Shown here: one piece after another, positions 9,412 to 18,457 of the stretch
How positions within the stretch are numbered: the stretch's first letter is position 1
Layout: every line of letters starts with the position of its first letter
Source of the DNA: Bacteroidota bacterium
GTDB taxonomy: Bacteria; Bacteroidota; Bacteroidia; 2-12-FULL-35-15
NCBI GenBank assembly: GCA_029237775.1
Contig: JAQZBR010000004.1
Location: 124,001 to 188,000, forward strand
Direction of reading: 5' to 3'
DNA: 64,000 nucleotides
Translations under genes and position numbers: made by a program
The notes under the pieces: model-generated
What the model was told of the DNA's origin: nothing
The model's database searches: none
The model's input: only the letters and a program-made list of their open reading frames with translations

Positions 9412-10233
9412 ATGAGATCGTATTTTTTAGTTTTTGCAGTCATGCTGCAATTATTTGCGCATGCACAGGAAGCCGCACCTGTAAAAAAAGAAAAAGGCAG
9501 TTTTTATTTTTCCTGGGGTTATAACCGCGACTGGTTTTCCAAAAGCACACTTCATTTCAAGAATACATCCGGAAATTACAATCCTGTTACAGGTAGGTAC
9601 GACTCATACGATTTCACGATCTATGATGCCACCGCGAAGGACAGACCCGGCTTCAAGAATTTGCTGCGCTCAGATCTGACTATTCCCCAATACAATTACC
9701 GGATCGGTTACTTTTTCAAAAAAAGAAAATCCATTGGAATCGAGATCAATTTTGATCACGTGAAGTATATCATGAATGATAACCAGACATTGCGCGTGAA
9801 AGGCTATATCATGGATCAGCAGATCGATCAGGACACATTGATCAATCCGAATAACTTTTTACATTTTGAGCATTCAGACGGTGCCAATTTTTTGATGCTT
9901 AATATCATAAAGAAACAAAAATTCTTAGGGACCAAAAACGGAAATCAATTACTGGCAGGAGTCATCAAAATCGGTGCTGGAGCGGTGATACCGAGAACGG
10001 ATGTCACTTTATTCGGACAAAGGCTAAATAACAAATTTCACGTGGCGGGTTATTGTGCCGGTGTTGAAGCTGGCTTGCGTTACGAAGCGTTTAAACATAT
10101 TTACCTAGAGTATACAGCGAAAGGTTCATTCGCAAATTATACTAATGTCCTTGTAATTGGCAATGGAAAAGCGCATCATTATTTCTGGTGTTTTGAAAAT
10201 ATATTGGTCCTCGGATTACAATTTCCTTTATAA
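9412..10233 (+). CDS. Secreted or outer-membrane beta-barrel-like protein
   Basis: A 273-residue protein with an N-terminal signal peptide (MRSYFLVFAVMLQLFAHAQ, cleavage probably after the Ala before Gln19). The mature part has alternating aromatic and polar strands (GSFYFSWGYNRDWF, YNYRIGYFF, KSIGIEINFDHVKY, GLRYEAFKHIYLEY) and ends in ENILVLGLQFPL, a terminal strand typical of outer-membrane barrels. I do not recognise a named family. It stands alone after groEL and converges on yqeY across a shared bidirectional terminator. A possible -7 element with one mismatch (TACTTTTA) lies near 9369. Confidence 0.75.
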   Translation: MRSYFLVFAVMLQLFAHAQEAAPVKKEKGSFYFSWGYNRDWFSKSTLHFKNTSGNYNPVTGRYDSYDFTIYDATAKDRPGFKNLLRSDLTIPQYNYRIGYFFKKRKSIGIEINFDHVKYIMNDNQTLRVKGYIMDQQIDQDTLINPNNFLHFEHSDGANFLMLNIIKKQKFLGTKNGNQLLAGVIKIGAGAVIPRTDVTLFGQRLNNKFHVAGYCAGVEAGLRYEAFKHIYLEYTAKGSFANYTNVLVIGNGKAHHYFWCFENILVLGLQFPL

Positions 10234-10248
10234 TCAATTGAAATAAAA

Positions 10249-10276
10249 AATGCCACCGAAGTGGCATTCTTCTTTT
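10249..10276. terminator. Bidirectional terminator
   Basis: Perfect 8-bp stem AATGCCAC (10249-10256) / GTGGCATT (10261-10268) with a CGAA loop. T-rich tracts lie on both sides: CTTCTTTT on plus and TTTTTTATTT on minus. On the minus strand the loop is a stable C(TTCG)G tetraloop. It serves the convergent genes ending at 10233 and 10289. Confidence 0.85.
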
Positions 10277-10288
10277 CAATCATGCTAA

Positions 10289-10732
10289 TTATTTTGAGAG
10301 CAATTCTTTCACCATTCCAGAAACAACTTTTCCGTCCGCTTTTCCGGCTAATTGTTTAGTTGCAACTCCCATTACTTTTCCCATATCTGCAGGTGAAGCT
10401 GCCCCGACAGAAGTTATTATCTTAGCCACTTCAGCTCTGATCTCATCCTCCGACATTTGCTTTGGTAAATATGCTTCGATGATTGATGCCTGAGACAACT
10501 CAACTTCAGCAAGCTCAGGCCTGTTTTGTGTTTTATAAACTTCAGCAGTTTCTTTACGCTGTTTCACCATTTTCTGCAAAGCCTTTAACTCCGTATCATC
10601 GTTATAACCTTCCGGTGATGTTTTTAATAACAGTATTGCGGATTTAACTGCACGAAGAGCTTCCAGCTTCGCTGCTTCCTTTGCAAGCATTGCTGATTTA
10701 ATATCAGCATTTATTTTTTCTTCTAAGGCCAT
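10289..10732 (-). CDS. yqeY: GatB/YqeY domain protein
   Basis: A 147-residue cytoplasmic protein of the YqeY family, which resembles the tRNA-binding tail domain of GatB, the amidotransferase subunit. The pattern is clear: N-terminal helices (KINADIKSAMLAKEAAKLEALRAVKSAI), the conserved KQRKETAEVYKTQNR region, and the helical C-terminal domain with MGKVMGVATKQLAGKADGK. It lies downstream of ftsZ on the same strand but beyond a terminator, so it is probably a separate unit. Its biochemical role is unproven in the family. Confidence 0.9.
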   Translation of the reverse strand: MALEEKINADIKSAMLAKEAAKLEALRAVKSAILLLKTSPEGYNDDTELKALQKMVKQRKETAEVYKTQNRPELAEVELSQASIIEAYLPKQMSEDEIRAEVAKIITSVGAASPADMGKVMGVATKQLAGKADGKVVSGMVKELLSK

Positions 10733-10839
10733 AGTTTTAAGTTAAGGGTGAATGGTTATTTGTTATTTGTTATTAGTTGGTATTTGTTTCAAATGATAAA
10801 TAAAGTTACATAATTAAGTTATCAGAGATGAATGTAAAA

Positions 10840-10866
10840 CAAAAAATCCTGCAATAATGCAGGATT
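10840..10866 (-). terminator. Terminator after ftsZ
   Basis: On the minus strand, a 9-bp perfect stem AATCCTGCA (10866-10858) and its complement (10853-10845) is followed by TTTTTTG. It ends the dcw transcript 27 bp after the ftsZ stop codon. Confidence 0.85.
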
Positions 10867-10892
10867 CATTGTTTGTTATTTGTTCAAGCTAA

Positions 10893-12542
10893 TTAATCAA
10901 CGTTATCGTGTAAAAAAGAGTTATTCGGCTTGATCTCTACTTTCTTATCATCACCTTCAGATAAAGTATAACGGGATACCTGAGATTCAGAAGAATGCGG
11001 TGTTGAATCAAGATTTACATTTCTGCGTTTGTATGCAGGCTCATTCTCCATTTCTGACAACCCATTTGGAGATTTCAATTTGAAGCTCAGCTCTTTTAAT
11101 TTAGCGATACGGTCCTGAGACTTTTTGAACTGTTCTGTTTCTTCAACCTTAGCGATGATCATGTTCTCAGATTCCTCAACAACATTCTCATTCTGCATCA
11201 CAGGAGATTCAAATTCTTCGCGCATCTCGGTCGCCTCGTCAATAGAAACATTATCATTGTTTGCTATCTCGAATTCAAATGTAACCTGCTTTTCAAAATT
11301 GATCTCGGAAACAGAGTCTTCTTTTGCTTCTTCACGAATGAACATGAACGGTTCATTACCAGAAACAGTGTTTTCGCTTTCACTCAGAACAGGAGTTTCA
11401 TCAACTATTGGCGCTATCTCATCAGAAACCACAGTCGTTTCTTCACCTTTAATATAAGAAGTGATCTCGTTAACAACAGGAGTTTCATTTACAATTGGTG
11501 CAGCTTCTTCTTTCTTAACTTCATCAGTCAAAATGTGGACTTTCTTTTCAGGAGCTTTCTCAAAGCTCATTCCAAGATCAGCAGTTGAATTAAATCCCGT
11601 AGCGATGATAGTTACATTGACCTTATCTCCCAATGAAGGATCTACACCATAACCTTTGATGACCTCTGCAGTCATACCTGCAGCATCCTGAATGTAATCA
11701 GTAATCTCACCAAGCTCATCCATCGTGATCTCATCTTCACCGCAGGTAACATTTACCAATACATAACGGGCACCTTTAATGTTGCTATCATTCAATAACG
11801 GAGAAGCCATCGCCTGCTCAACAGCGCGTAAAGAACGGTGTTCACCACTAGCCTGCGCAGAACCCATGATAGCAACACCACTGTTTTTCATTACAGTTTT
11901 AACATCATTTATATCTGTGTTGATCTGTAATGTTGTTGTGATGATATCCGCAATGCCTTTTGCAGCAGTTGTTAAAATATCATCTGCGTGTCCGAATGCT
12001 TCAGTCACTTTTAAGTTACCGTAGATCTCACGTAATTTATCGTTGCTGATCACAAGTAATGTATCAACATTTGCTTTTAATGCTTCAAGTCCAGTGTCTG
12101 CCTGAGCTTTACGTTTCTTACCTTCAAATCCGAAAGGGATAGTTACAATACCAACTGTAAGAATTCCCATTTCCTTCGCAGCCTGAGCTATAACCGGAGC
12201 AGCACCTGTTCCTGTTCCACCGCCAAGACCGGCAGTAATGAATACCATTTCGGTGTTGTTCGATAACAAAGCTTTTACTTCTTCGATATTTTCGATCGCT
12301 GCATTTCTACCAACTTCAGGTAAAGATCCGGCACCACGGCCTTTAGTTAAGCTTGAACCGAGGACAATTTTCAAAGGCACCGGACTAATGTCAAGTGATT
12401 GCTGATCTGTATTACATACAATAAAATCAACACCTTTGATACCTTGTTTATACATATGATTCACAGCGTTGCTTCCGCCTCCGCCCACTCCAATTACTTT
12501 GATAATTGAAGAGTTGTCGTGTGGTAAATCGAATTTCATCAT
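10893..12542 (-). CDS. ftsZ: Cell division GTPase FtsZ with long acidic linker
   Basis: Tubulin-like GTPase that forms the Z-ring. The N-terminal domain has GVGGGGSNAVNHM, the tubulin signature GGGTGTGAAP (about residues 107-116) and the T7-loop region NTDINDVKTVM. The globular core ends near residue 320. A disordered acidic linker of about 170 residues follows, then a basic patch (AYKRRNVNLD) and a terminal tail of about 40 residues. At 549 residues it is much longer than the E. coli protein (about 383) because of the linker. Two adjacent ATG codons (12542, 12539) could start it. It is the last cell-division gene of the dcw cluster, 151 bp after ftsA. Confidence 0.97.
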   Translation of the reverse strand: MMKFDLPHDNSSIIKVIGVGGGGSNAVNHMYKQGIKGVDFIVCNTDQQSLDISPVPLKIVLGSSLTKGRGAGSLPEVGRNAAIENIEEVKALLSNNTEMVFITAGLGGGTGTGAAPVIAQAAKEMGILTVGIVTIPFGFEGKKRKAQADTGLEALKANVDTLLVISNDKLREIYGNLKVTEAFGHADDILTTAAKGIADIITTTLQINTDINDVKTVMKNSGVAIMGSAQASGEHRSLRAVEQAMASPLLNDSNIKGARYVLVNVTCGEDEITMDELGEITDYIQDAAGMTAEVIKGYGVDPSLGDKVNVTIIATGFNSTADLGMSFEKAPEKKVHILTDEVKKEEAAPIVNETPVVNEITSYIKGEETTVVSDEIAPIVDETPVLSESENTVSGNEPFMFIREEAKEDSVSEINFEKQVTFEFEIANNDNVSIDEATEMREEFESPVMQNENVVEESENMIIAKVEETEQFKKSQDRIAKLKELSFKLKSPNGLSEMENEPAYKRRNVNLDSTPHSSESQVSRYTLSEGDDKKVEIKPNNSFLHDNVD

Positions 12543-12650
12543 TTTGTTGTTTATTTAAAACGGTTGATATTATTAGTCTTTCAGAACCCTATATCTTTTC
12601 AGTTTATAAAATTCCTTTATTTTTTTGTATAGAAATCACTCGCACTCTTA

Positions 12651-12686
12651 TAGTTACTAACTATGCAATGTTAATTTCATTGCATA
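12651..12686 (-). other. Paired palindromes in the ftsA-ftsZ spacer
   Basis: A 9-bp perfect inverted repeat TATGCAATG (12662-12670) / CATTGCATA (12678-12686) with a 7-base loop starts 7 bases after the ftsA stop. A second palindrome, TAGTTA-C-TAACTA (12651-12663), overlaps it. No T run follows on the minus strand, so it is not a standard terminator. It may be an mRNA processing or stability element that sets the FtsA:FtsZ ratio (inference). Confidence 0.5.
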
Positions 12687-12693
12687 TTAAACG

Positions 12694-13980
12694 TTAATTC
12701 TGTGTTGCATCCTCATCAAAGAACTTCTTCAGCTTATCAAAGAATCCTGTTGAACGATCCTTTGAATGACCTTTGATCGTTGATGCTGCAGCTGTAGTGT
12801 TTGTAACAGCATTGCTTAGATTCTGCTTATCGATCCTTTGCAATTCTTTCATCACCAAACCAACAGAAGTCGCAAACATTGGAAGAGTAACATCTTCAGT
12901 TCCTTTTGCAAGATGTTCATTCGGATATCCTATGCGTGTATCCATCCCTGTGATATACTCCACAAGCTGCGTAACGTGCTTCAGCTGTGCTCCGCCACCT
13001 GTTACGACAATTCCTGCAATTAATTTTTTCTCGTAACCAGAGTTCTTTATTTCATAATAAACATGCTCAATGATCTCTTCCATACGAGCCTGGATGATTG
13101 CCGAAAGATTGCGAACCGATATTTCCTTGTGTGGACGTCCACGCAGTCCCGGAATTGAAACGATCTCATTTTCCTGATTCTCACTCGCCAGTGCCGAACC
13201 GAATTTGATTTTCAGTAATTCAGCCTGGCTTTTAATAATAGTGCAACCTTCTTTTATATCTTCCGTAATCACATTACCGCCAAAAGGTATAACTGCTGTA
13301 TGACGAATGATTCCATCCTGGAAAATAGCAACATCGGTTGTTCCACCTCCGATATCAACCAAGACTACGCCTGCTTCTTTTTCTTCGTTACTTAAAACTG
13401 CATCAGCGCTGGCAAGAGGCTCCAGTGTTAATCCCGAAGCTTCGAGATTTGCCTTGTGAACGCATTTATAAATATTACGTGCAGCAGCTATCTGCCCAGT
13501 TATTATATGAAAATTGGCTTCAAGACGAATTCCTGACATCCCTATTGGGTTCTTTATTCCTTGCTCGTTGTCGATGATGTACTCCTGCGGAAGAACATGA
13601 ATGATCTCTTCGCCCGGCTGCATTACCAGTTTGAACATATCATCGATCAAGGCATCAATATCCTTCTGAGAGATTTCCTCTTCTACACTGGAACGCGTTT
13701 TGATTCCCCGGTGCTGCATGCTCTTGATATGCTGGCCTGCAATACCAACATTCACAACCTTTATGTCCACCCCTGACTTGTTCTCAGCATCGGCAACAGC
13801 GGCACGGATCGCCTGCACCGTCTGATCGATGTTCTGAACTACACCACGTGCAACACCGTAAGATTCAGATTTGCCCATACCAAGGATCTCGATTTTTCCG
13901 AACTCATTTCTACGGCCTACTATTGCCACAATTTTGGTTGTTCCGATGTCTAAGCCAACAACAATTTCTGATGGTTCCAT
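12694..13980 (-). CDS. ftsA: Cell division protein FtsA
   Basis: Actin-like ATPase that tethers FtsZ to the membrane and recruits later divisome proteins. The 428-residue protein has the phosphate-1 motif VGLDIGTTKIVAIVG near the N-terminus, the phosphate-2 loop VVLVDIGGGTTDVAIF in the middle and the adenosine motif AGIVVTGGGAQLK. The FtsA-specific 1C domain occupies about residues 85-165 in place of actin's 1B. The C-terminal GFFDKLKKFFDE is an amphipathic membrane-targeting helix. It starts at ATG 13980, 11 bp after ftsQ. Confidence 0.97.
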   Translation of the reverse strand: MEPSEIVVGLDIGTTKIVAIVGRRNEFGKIEILGMGKSESYGVARGVVQNIDQTVQAIRAAVADAENKSGVDIKVVNVGIAGQHIKSMQHRGIKTRSSVEEEISQKDIDALIDDMFKLVMQPGEEIIHVLPQEYIIDNEQGIKNPIGMSGIRLEANFHIITGQIAAARNIYKCVHKANLEASGLTLEPLASADAVLSNEEKEAGVVLVDIGGGTTDVAIFQDGIIRHTAVIPFGGNVITEDIKEGCTIIKSQAELLKIKFGSALASENQENEIVSIPGLRGRPHKEISVRNLSAIIQARMEEIIEHVYYEIKNSGYEKKLIAGIVVTGGGAQLKHVTQLVEYITGMDTRIGYPNEHLAKGTEDVTLPMFATSVGLVMKELQRIDKQNLSNAVTNTTAAASTIKGHSKDRSTGFFDKLKKFFDEDATQN

Positions 13981-13991
13981 TTTTTGATTCT

Positions 13992-14798
13992 TTATTTTTT
14001 AGTACAAACGATTTGATTCTTAAATTTCAGATTGATCACCGAATACCGATTCCACCATCCTGTTGTATTCAAGCCTTGCTGATAAAACGTTAGCAGCTTT
14101 TTGAATTTTTCTTCCATTGATGTCGTATCTCCGAAAATAATTTTCTGATCTCCGACCATAGGAACGATTTCTATTTCATTATCCTGATTATAGAAGATCT
14201 GAGGTATTTGTGCCTTCCAGAAAGGGTCCGCATTGATGAATGTTGCCATCGCATACAATTCATCAAGCTTGCTTGTTGCTTTAAACAAACTATCTTTTGA
14301 AATATCCTTTATCGAATGCTGATAACGTTTGGAATATGGCTCGAAAATATTACCGTTTGCCACCAGCACTTTCATTGTGTATTTATCCGACAATGGCATC
14401 AGTCGGCCTTCATCATCGATATAGTAGCTGTCGCCATCAGCGTTTATAACCCGTATCAAAGGATTTCTTTGTTTTACATCAACCTTAACAACTCCATCAA
14501 TACTGACTGAAACCTCAGCATTCGAAACCGCAGCATGAGAATTCAATGACTCTTCAATTTTGGTAACATTAACTGATGCTTTCGGCTGACCCATAATGGA
14601 ATCACCTCGGTCTTTCATGAGTTGTGCAACATCTATCTTATCGATAAAATATAAATCATTGTCCTGGTTCACATGGATATCCAATGCACTGCATTTCAAT
14701 TGTTCCTGTTCCGCATTTACGAAACCAAGACTCACAAGAAGTCCCGCAATCAATAAGACCCAGATAGATATAAACGCTATTTTTTTAAACTTCTTCAA
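13992..14798 (-). CDS. ftsQ: Cell division protein FtsQ/DivIB
   Basis: Bitopic divisome protein that bridges the cytoplasmic ring and the periplasmic synthases with FtsL/FtsB partners. One membrane segment (AFISIWVLLIAGLLVSLGFV, residues 8-27) follows a short basic N-terminus. The POTRA-like domain (about 40-110) includes DVAQLMKDRG and NAEVSVSIDGVVKVDVKQRNPLIRV written in two parts of the translation, and a beta domain follows. Sequence conservation of FtsQ is low, so the call rests on topology, the RNPLIRV motif and the place between murC and ftsA. It starts 2 bp after the murC stop. Confidence 0.9.
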   Translation of the reverse strand: MKKFKKIAFISIWVLLIAGLLVSLGFVNAEQEQLKCSALDIHVNQDNDLYFIDKIDVAQLMKDRGDSIMGQPKASVNVTKIEESLNSHAAVSNAEVSVSIDGVVKVDVKQRNPLIRVINADGDSYYIDDEGRLMPLSDKYTMKVLVANGNIFEPYSKRYQHSIKDISKDSLFKATSKLDELYAMATFINADPFWKAQIPQIFYNQDNEIEIVPMVGDQKIIFGDTTSMEEKFKKLLTFYQQGLNTTGWWNRYSVINLKFKNQIVCTKK

Positions 14799-14800
14799 AA

Positions 14801-16195
14801 CTATTTACTTAACTGATTTTTTATTTTCTCTACAAACGTATCTATATCGCCTGCACCCATTGTAAGGAGAACATCAACCTTTTTTTTCGCAAGCGTGTTT
14901 AGCAATTCATTTTTATCGCAGATCATTTTCGAACTACTTTTCATTTTATCAAGCAACATTTGAGAATCAACACCATCAATTGGAAGTTCGCGGGCGGGGT
15001 AGATCTCCATTAAAATACATTCATCAAGCAGATCCAGGCTTTGTGCAAATTCGTCAGCGAAATCGCGCGTGCGGGAAAATAGATGTGGTTGAAAAATCCC
15101 TGTGATCTTCTTCCCGGGATACATTTCTCTCGCGGAATTTATTGTCGCTTTTAATTCCTCCGGGTGATGGGCATAATCGTCAATATATACAAGTGACTCT
15201 GTCTTGATCTGATAATCAAATCTTCTTTTAACACCGCCAAAAGTCCGCATTGCATCTTTAATGAAAACATCCGCTATATGAAGTTCGCATGCAATAGCGG
15301 CAGCAGCGACAGAATTTTCAACATTGTGCTTACCGGGCAATCCCAGGGTAACATTTTTTAAAATTCCTTTCGGAGTTTTTATAGAGTAATGGTAAAAACC
15401 GTTTTCGATCCTGATATCCATTGCGTGATAATCTGCATAGACATCGTCCACCGAATAAGTAATTGCGGGAAGTGCAGAACGAACTTTTCCTGCAATATTT
15501 TTTTTAACGATCAGCTTCTTACGAACAAGATCAGCAAACATGGAGAATGATTCTTCCACATGTGTTTTGTCTCCGTAAATATCAAGGTGATCTGCATCAA
15601 CAGAAGTAATAACAGCAATTTCCGGATGCAAGGTTAAAAATGAACGATCATATTCATCTGCTTCCACAACCACATATCCTGCATCAGCATGAGCTTCCTT
15701 TAACTTGCTGCTCAACAACAAATTCGTTTTATAATTCTGTGTGATACCGCCCAGAAAAGCAGAAGGATCCAATCCTGCAGTTTTAAGAATATGTGCTACA
15801 AGTGATGATGTTGTTGTTTTACCATGCGTCCCGGCCACAGCGATCGTACGTGCAGATTCAGTAATTAACCCTAATACCTCAGCCCTTTTTTTAATGTTAA
15901 ACCCATTACTATTAAAAAAAACATATTCGCTGTGGCTTTTCGGAACAGCAGGTGTATAAACAACAAGTATTTTTGATTTGTCGGGTGAATTCAACGATCT
16001 GAATTCCGGCTGAACAAGTTCTAAATTATCCTCAAAATGTATACTGATTCCTTCAGCAATCAATTCACCCGTCAGCTTGGTTGAGGTCTTATCATAACCA
16101 CTCACGTTTTTCCCCATAGCGTTGAAATAGCGCGCAAGTGCGCTCATTCCGATGCCACCTATTCCGAGGAAATATATGTGAGTTATATCTTTCAT
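14801..16195 (-). CDS. murC: UDP-N-acetylmuramate--L-alanine ligase MurC
   Basis: First Mur ligase; it adds L-Ala to UDP-MurNAc using ATP. The 464-residue protein starts with the Rossmann-like FLGIGGIGMSALARYF, then the ATP loop AVAGTHGKTTTSS, the central motif SVDADHLDIYGD, and the C-terminal ligase-domain motifs RRFDYQ and DDYAHHPEE typical of MurC. Full length and intact. It lies in the dcw run 14 bp after murG, with ftsQ 2 bp downstream. Confidence 0.97.
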   Translation of the reverse strand: MKDITHIYFLGIGGIGMSALARYFNAMGKNVSGYDKTSTKLTGELIAEGISIHFEDNLELVQPEFRSLNSPDKSKILVVYTPAVPKSHSEYVFFNSNGFNIKKRAEVLGLITESARTIAVAGTHGKTTTSSLVAHILKTAGLDPSAFLGGITQNYKTNLLLSSKLKEAHADAGYVVVEADEYDRSFLTLHPEIAVITSVDADHLDIYGDKTHVEESFSMFADLVRKKLIVKKNIAGKVRSALPAITYSVDDVYADYHAMDIRIENGFYHYSIKTPKGILKNVTLGLPGKHNVENSVAAAAIACELHIADVFIKDAMRTFGGVKRRFDYQIKTESLVYIDDYAHHPEELKATINSAREMYPGKKITGIFQPHLFSRTRDFADEFAQSLDLLDECILMEIYPARELPIDGVDSQMLLDKMKSSSKMICDKNELLNTLAKKKVDVLLTMGAGDIDTFVEKIKNQLSK

Positions 16196-16209
16196 TTTTT
16201 TATTACAAC

Positions 16210-17319
16210 CTATTTTCTATTATTGATTAAGCTTATAACTTCATTTGCAATTACCTTCGCTGAATCAGGCAAAGCTAGTCGTGCAATATTTTCTGATAAT
16301 TTAGAACATGCAGCTTCATCTTTGATAAGCTTCACCGCATGTTCTTTTAACCTCTCTCTTGCCTCGCTGTCTTTAATTATAATAGCAGCATTATAGGTCA
16401 CCAATGCCATCGCATTTTTAGTCTGATGATCTTCCGCCACATTCGGTGAAGGAATCAGAATTGTGGGCTTATGAACAAGGCACAATTCTGAAACGGAGCT
16501 TGCACCGGCTCGTGAAATTACTATATCAGACACCGCATAAGCCAGATCCATCTTCTGAATGAAATCAAAAGCTTTTATCCCTCTATCCTCATACTTTGCT
16601 GCGTTTTGTTTGGCCGTTTCAAAATATCCTTTACCTGTTTGCCAAACCAGTTGAATGTTGTTATTTACGAATTCCTCAAGGCATAAAGCAATACTTTCAT
16701 TTATCGTTCTGGCCCCGAGACTACCCCCTATCACTAGAATTATTTTTTTGTTTGGGTCAAGTCCGAAAAGCTCAAGGCCTCTTTCGCGTTTTCCTTCAAG
16801 ACTCAGGATATCCTGACGAACAGGATTACCGGTCATAATGATCTTTTCTTTTGGAAAAAACTTCTCCATTCCACTATAAGCGACACAGATCCTGTCAACT
16901 TTTTTAGCTAATATTTTATTCGTGATACCTGCATAAGAATTTTGCTCCTGGATCAGGGTTGGCACTCCTTGCCTTGCCGCAACGCTGAGCATTGGACCAC
17001 TTGCGAACCCCCCTGTGCCTATTACTGCATCCGGTTTAAAATCATCAAGAAGCTTTCTTGCTTTATGCAGGCTACTCATAACTTTAAATGGAAAAGCAAG
17101 ATTAGACAAAGTGAATTTCCTTTGGAATCCGGAGATCCACAACCCTTCAATCTTATAACCCGCAGCAGGAACTTTTTCCATTTCCATTTTACCTTCAGCG
17201 CCAACAAAAAGAAATTCTGTATCAGGCCGTAAAACTTTAATTGCATTTGCAATAGAGATTGCGGGAAAAATATGTCCTCCTGTTCCTCCACCACTAACTA
17301 TGATCTTAAGCGGCCGCAA
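16210..17319 (-). CDS. murG: Lipid II synthase MurG, TTG start inside ftsW
   Basis: Peripheral inner-membrane GT28 transferase that adds GlcNAc to lipid I, forming lipid II. The glycine loop IIVSGGGTGGHIFPAISIAN opens the protein, and the C-terminal donor-binding motif includes ISRAGASSVSELCLVHKPTI (seen) and EDHQTKNA. An ATG at 17361 lies 54 bp inside ftsW and adds 14 unlike residues. I prefer TTG 17319 (369 residues): it puts the glycine loop at the usual distance from the start and follows a strong AGGAGG 5 bp upstream, rare in this phylum. It then overlaps the ftsW end by 14 bp. Confidence 0.94.
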   Translation of the reverse strand: MRPLKIIVSGGGTGGHIFPAISIANAIKVLRPDTEFLFVGAEGKMEMEKVPAAGYKIEGLWISGFQRKFTLSNLAFPFKVMSSLHKARKLLDDFKPDAVIGTGGFASGPMLSVAARQGVPTLIQEQNSYAGITNKILAKKVDRICVAYSGMEKFFPKEKIIMTGNPVRQDILSLEGKRERGLELFGLDPNKKIILVIGGSLGARTINESIALCLEEFVNNNIQLVWQTGKGYFETAKQNAAKYEDRGIKAFDFIQKMDLAYAVSDIVISRAGASSVSELCLVHKPTILIPSPNVAEDHQTKNAMALVTYNAAIIIKDSEARERLKEHAVKLIKDEAACSKLSENIARLALPDSAKVIANEVISLINNRK

Positions 17320-18457
17320 GTGAACCTCCTTCCTCTTTAATTTCTGATTCCCTGCTAACACTCAAAATAATTCCGATAGCAATACTTGTGAACCAGATCG
17401 ATGTACCACCCATGCTTACCAAAGGTAAAGGCTGTCCGGTAACCGGGAATAAATTAACCGCGACAGCCATATTGATCATAGCCTGAAATACAAGGCTGAA
17501 CGTTAGTCCGATTGCGAGCAGGCTACCGAATGTTTTTTCGCTCTTGTTGGCGATCCTGATCCCACGAAATAATAAAACCACATATAAAAAAACTATAATA
17601 ATGGCTGTTATCAGTCCCCACTCTTCAATTACAATTGCATAAATAAAATCCGAAGAGGCCTGCGGAAGAAAATTTCGCTGAATGCTATTACCAGGACCTT
17701 TACCCATCACGCCACCCGTAGCTATAGCGATCTTAGCCTGCTCAGCCTGGAAATTACTTTCGCTGTCACCGTTTTTAAAATTTTCAATTCTGGCTTTCCA
17801 GGTTTCACCACGTTTGATCACGTTTGGGAAATTGAATATCATGACTATCAGCAATGCTGCGAAGACAATCCCTGAGCCTATCAGCATGAGAAGATGCTTT
17901 GAATTCATTCTTCCAACGAACATCAACACCAGACATGTTAAGAACAATAATGCAGCCGTTGAAAAATTCGCAGGTAGGATCAGTGCACATATAACCGCGA
18001 CAGGCCCCACAATTGGAATGAATGCCTGTTTAAAATCTTTGATGACATCTTGTTTAATGGAAAGCATTCGCGCAACATAAGTTATCAATGCGAGCTTGGC
18101 GAAGTCTGAAGTCTGAAATGTGAGTGAAGTTCCCGGAATTGCTAACCACCGGCTCGCATCCCCCGCGCTAACACCTTTGAGTAAAGTATATAAAAGTAGT
18201 GGGGCAGCCAGTATTATCGCAATTTGCGAAATGCGTGAAAAATAGGTGTATTTCACTTTATGGATCAGGTACATTAAAAAGATCCCTGAACCAACAATAA
18301 AAATATGCTTGATAAGATAAGATGCAGTATCTCCATTCTTATACCTGTAAGCCAGAGCAACAACCGAACTGTAAACCACGAGTATAGACAATAGGGAAAG
18401 CAACAGGACTACTGTCCAGATGACCTTATCACCTTTTATGTATTTTAATAGATTCAT
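17306..18457 (-). CDS. ftsW: SEDS peptidoglycan polymerase FtsW
   Basis: Polytopic SEDS-family glycosyltransferase that polymerises lipid II at the septum together with the class B PBP. The 383-residue protein has about ten hydrophobic segments, the motif AGDASRWLAIPG, the conserved region around GEQ-like ATGGVMGKGPGNSIQRNFLP, and the C-terminal signature VTGQPLPLVSMGGTS. Its ATG overlaps the stop of the upstream MurD-C-like gene by one base (TAATG), so the two are probably translationally coupled. Its own end overlaps murG. Confidence 0.96.
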   Translation of the reverse strand: MNLLKYIKGDKVIWTVVLLLSLLSILVVYSSVVALAYRYKNGDTASYLIKHIFIVGSGIFLMYLIHKVKYTYFSRISQIAIILAAPLLLYTLLKGVSAGDASRWLAIPGTSLTFQTSDFAKLALITYVARMLSIKQDVIKDFKQAFIPIVGPVAVICALILPANFSTAALLFLTCLVLMFVGRMNSKHLLMLIGSGIVFAALLIVMIFNFPNVIKRGETWKARIENFKNGDSESNFQAEQAKIAIATGGVMGKGPGNSIQRNFLPQASSDFIYAIVIEEWGLITAIIIVFLYVVLLFRGIRIANKSEKTFGSLLAIGLTFSLVFQAMINMAVAVNLFPVTGQPLPLVSMGGTSIWFTSIAIGIILSVSRESEIKEEGGSLAAA

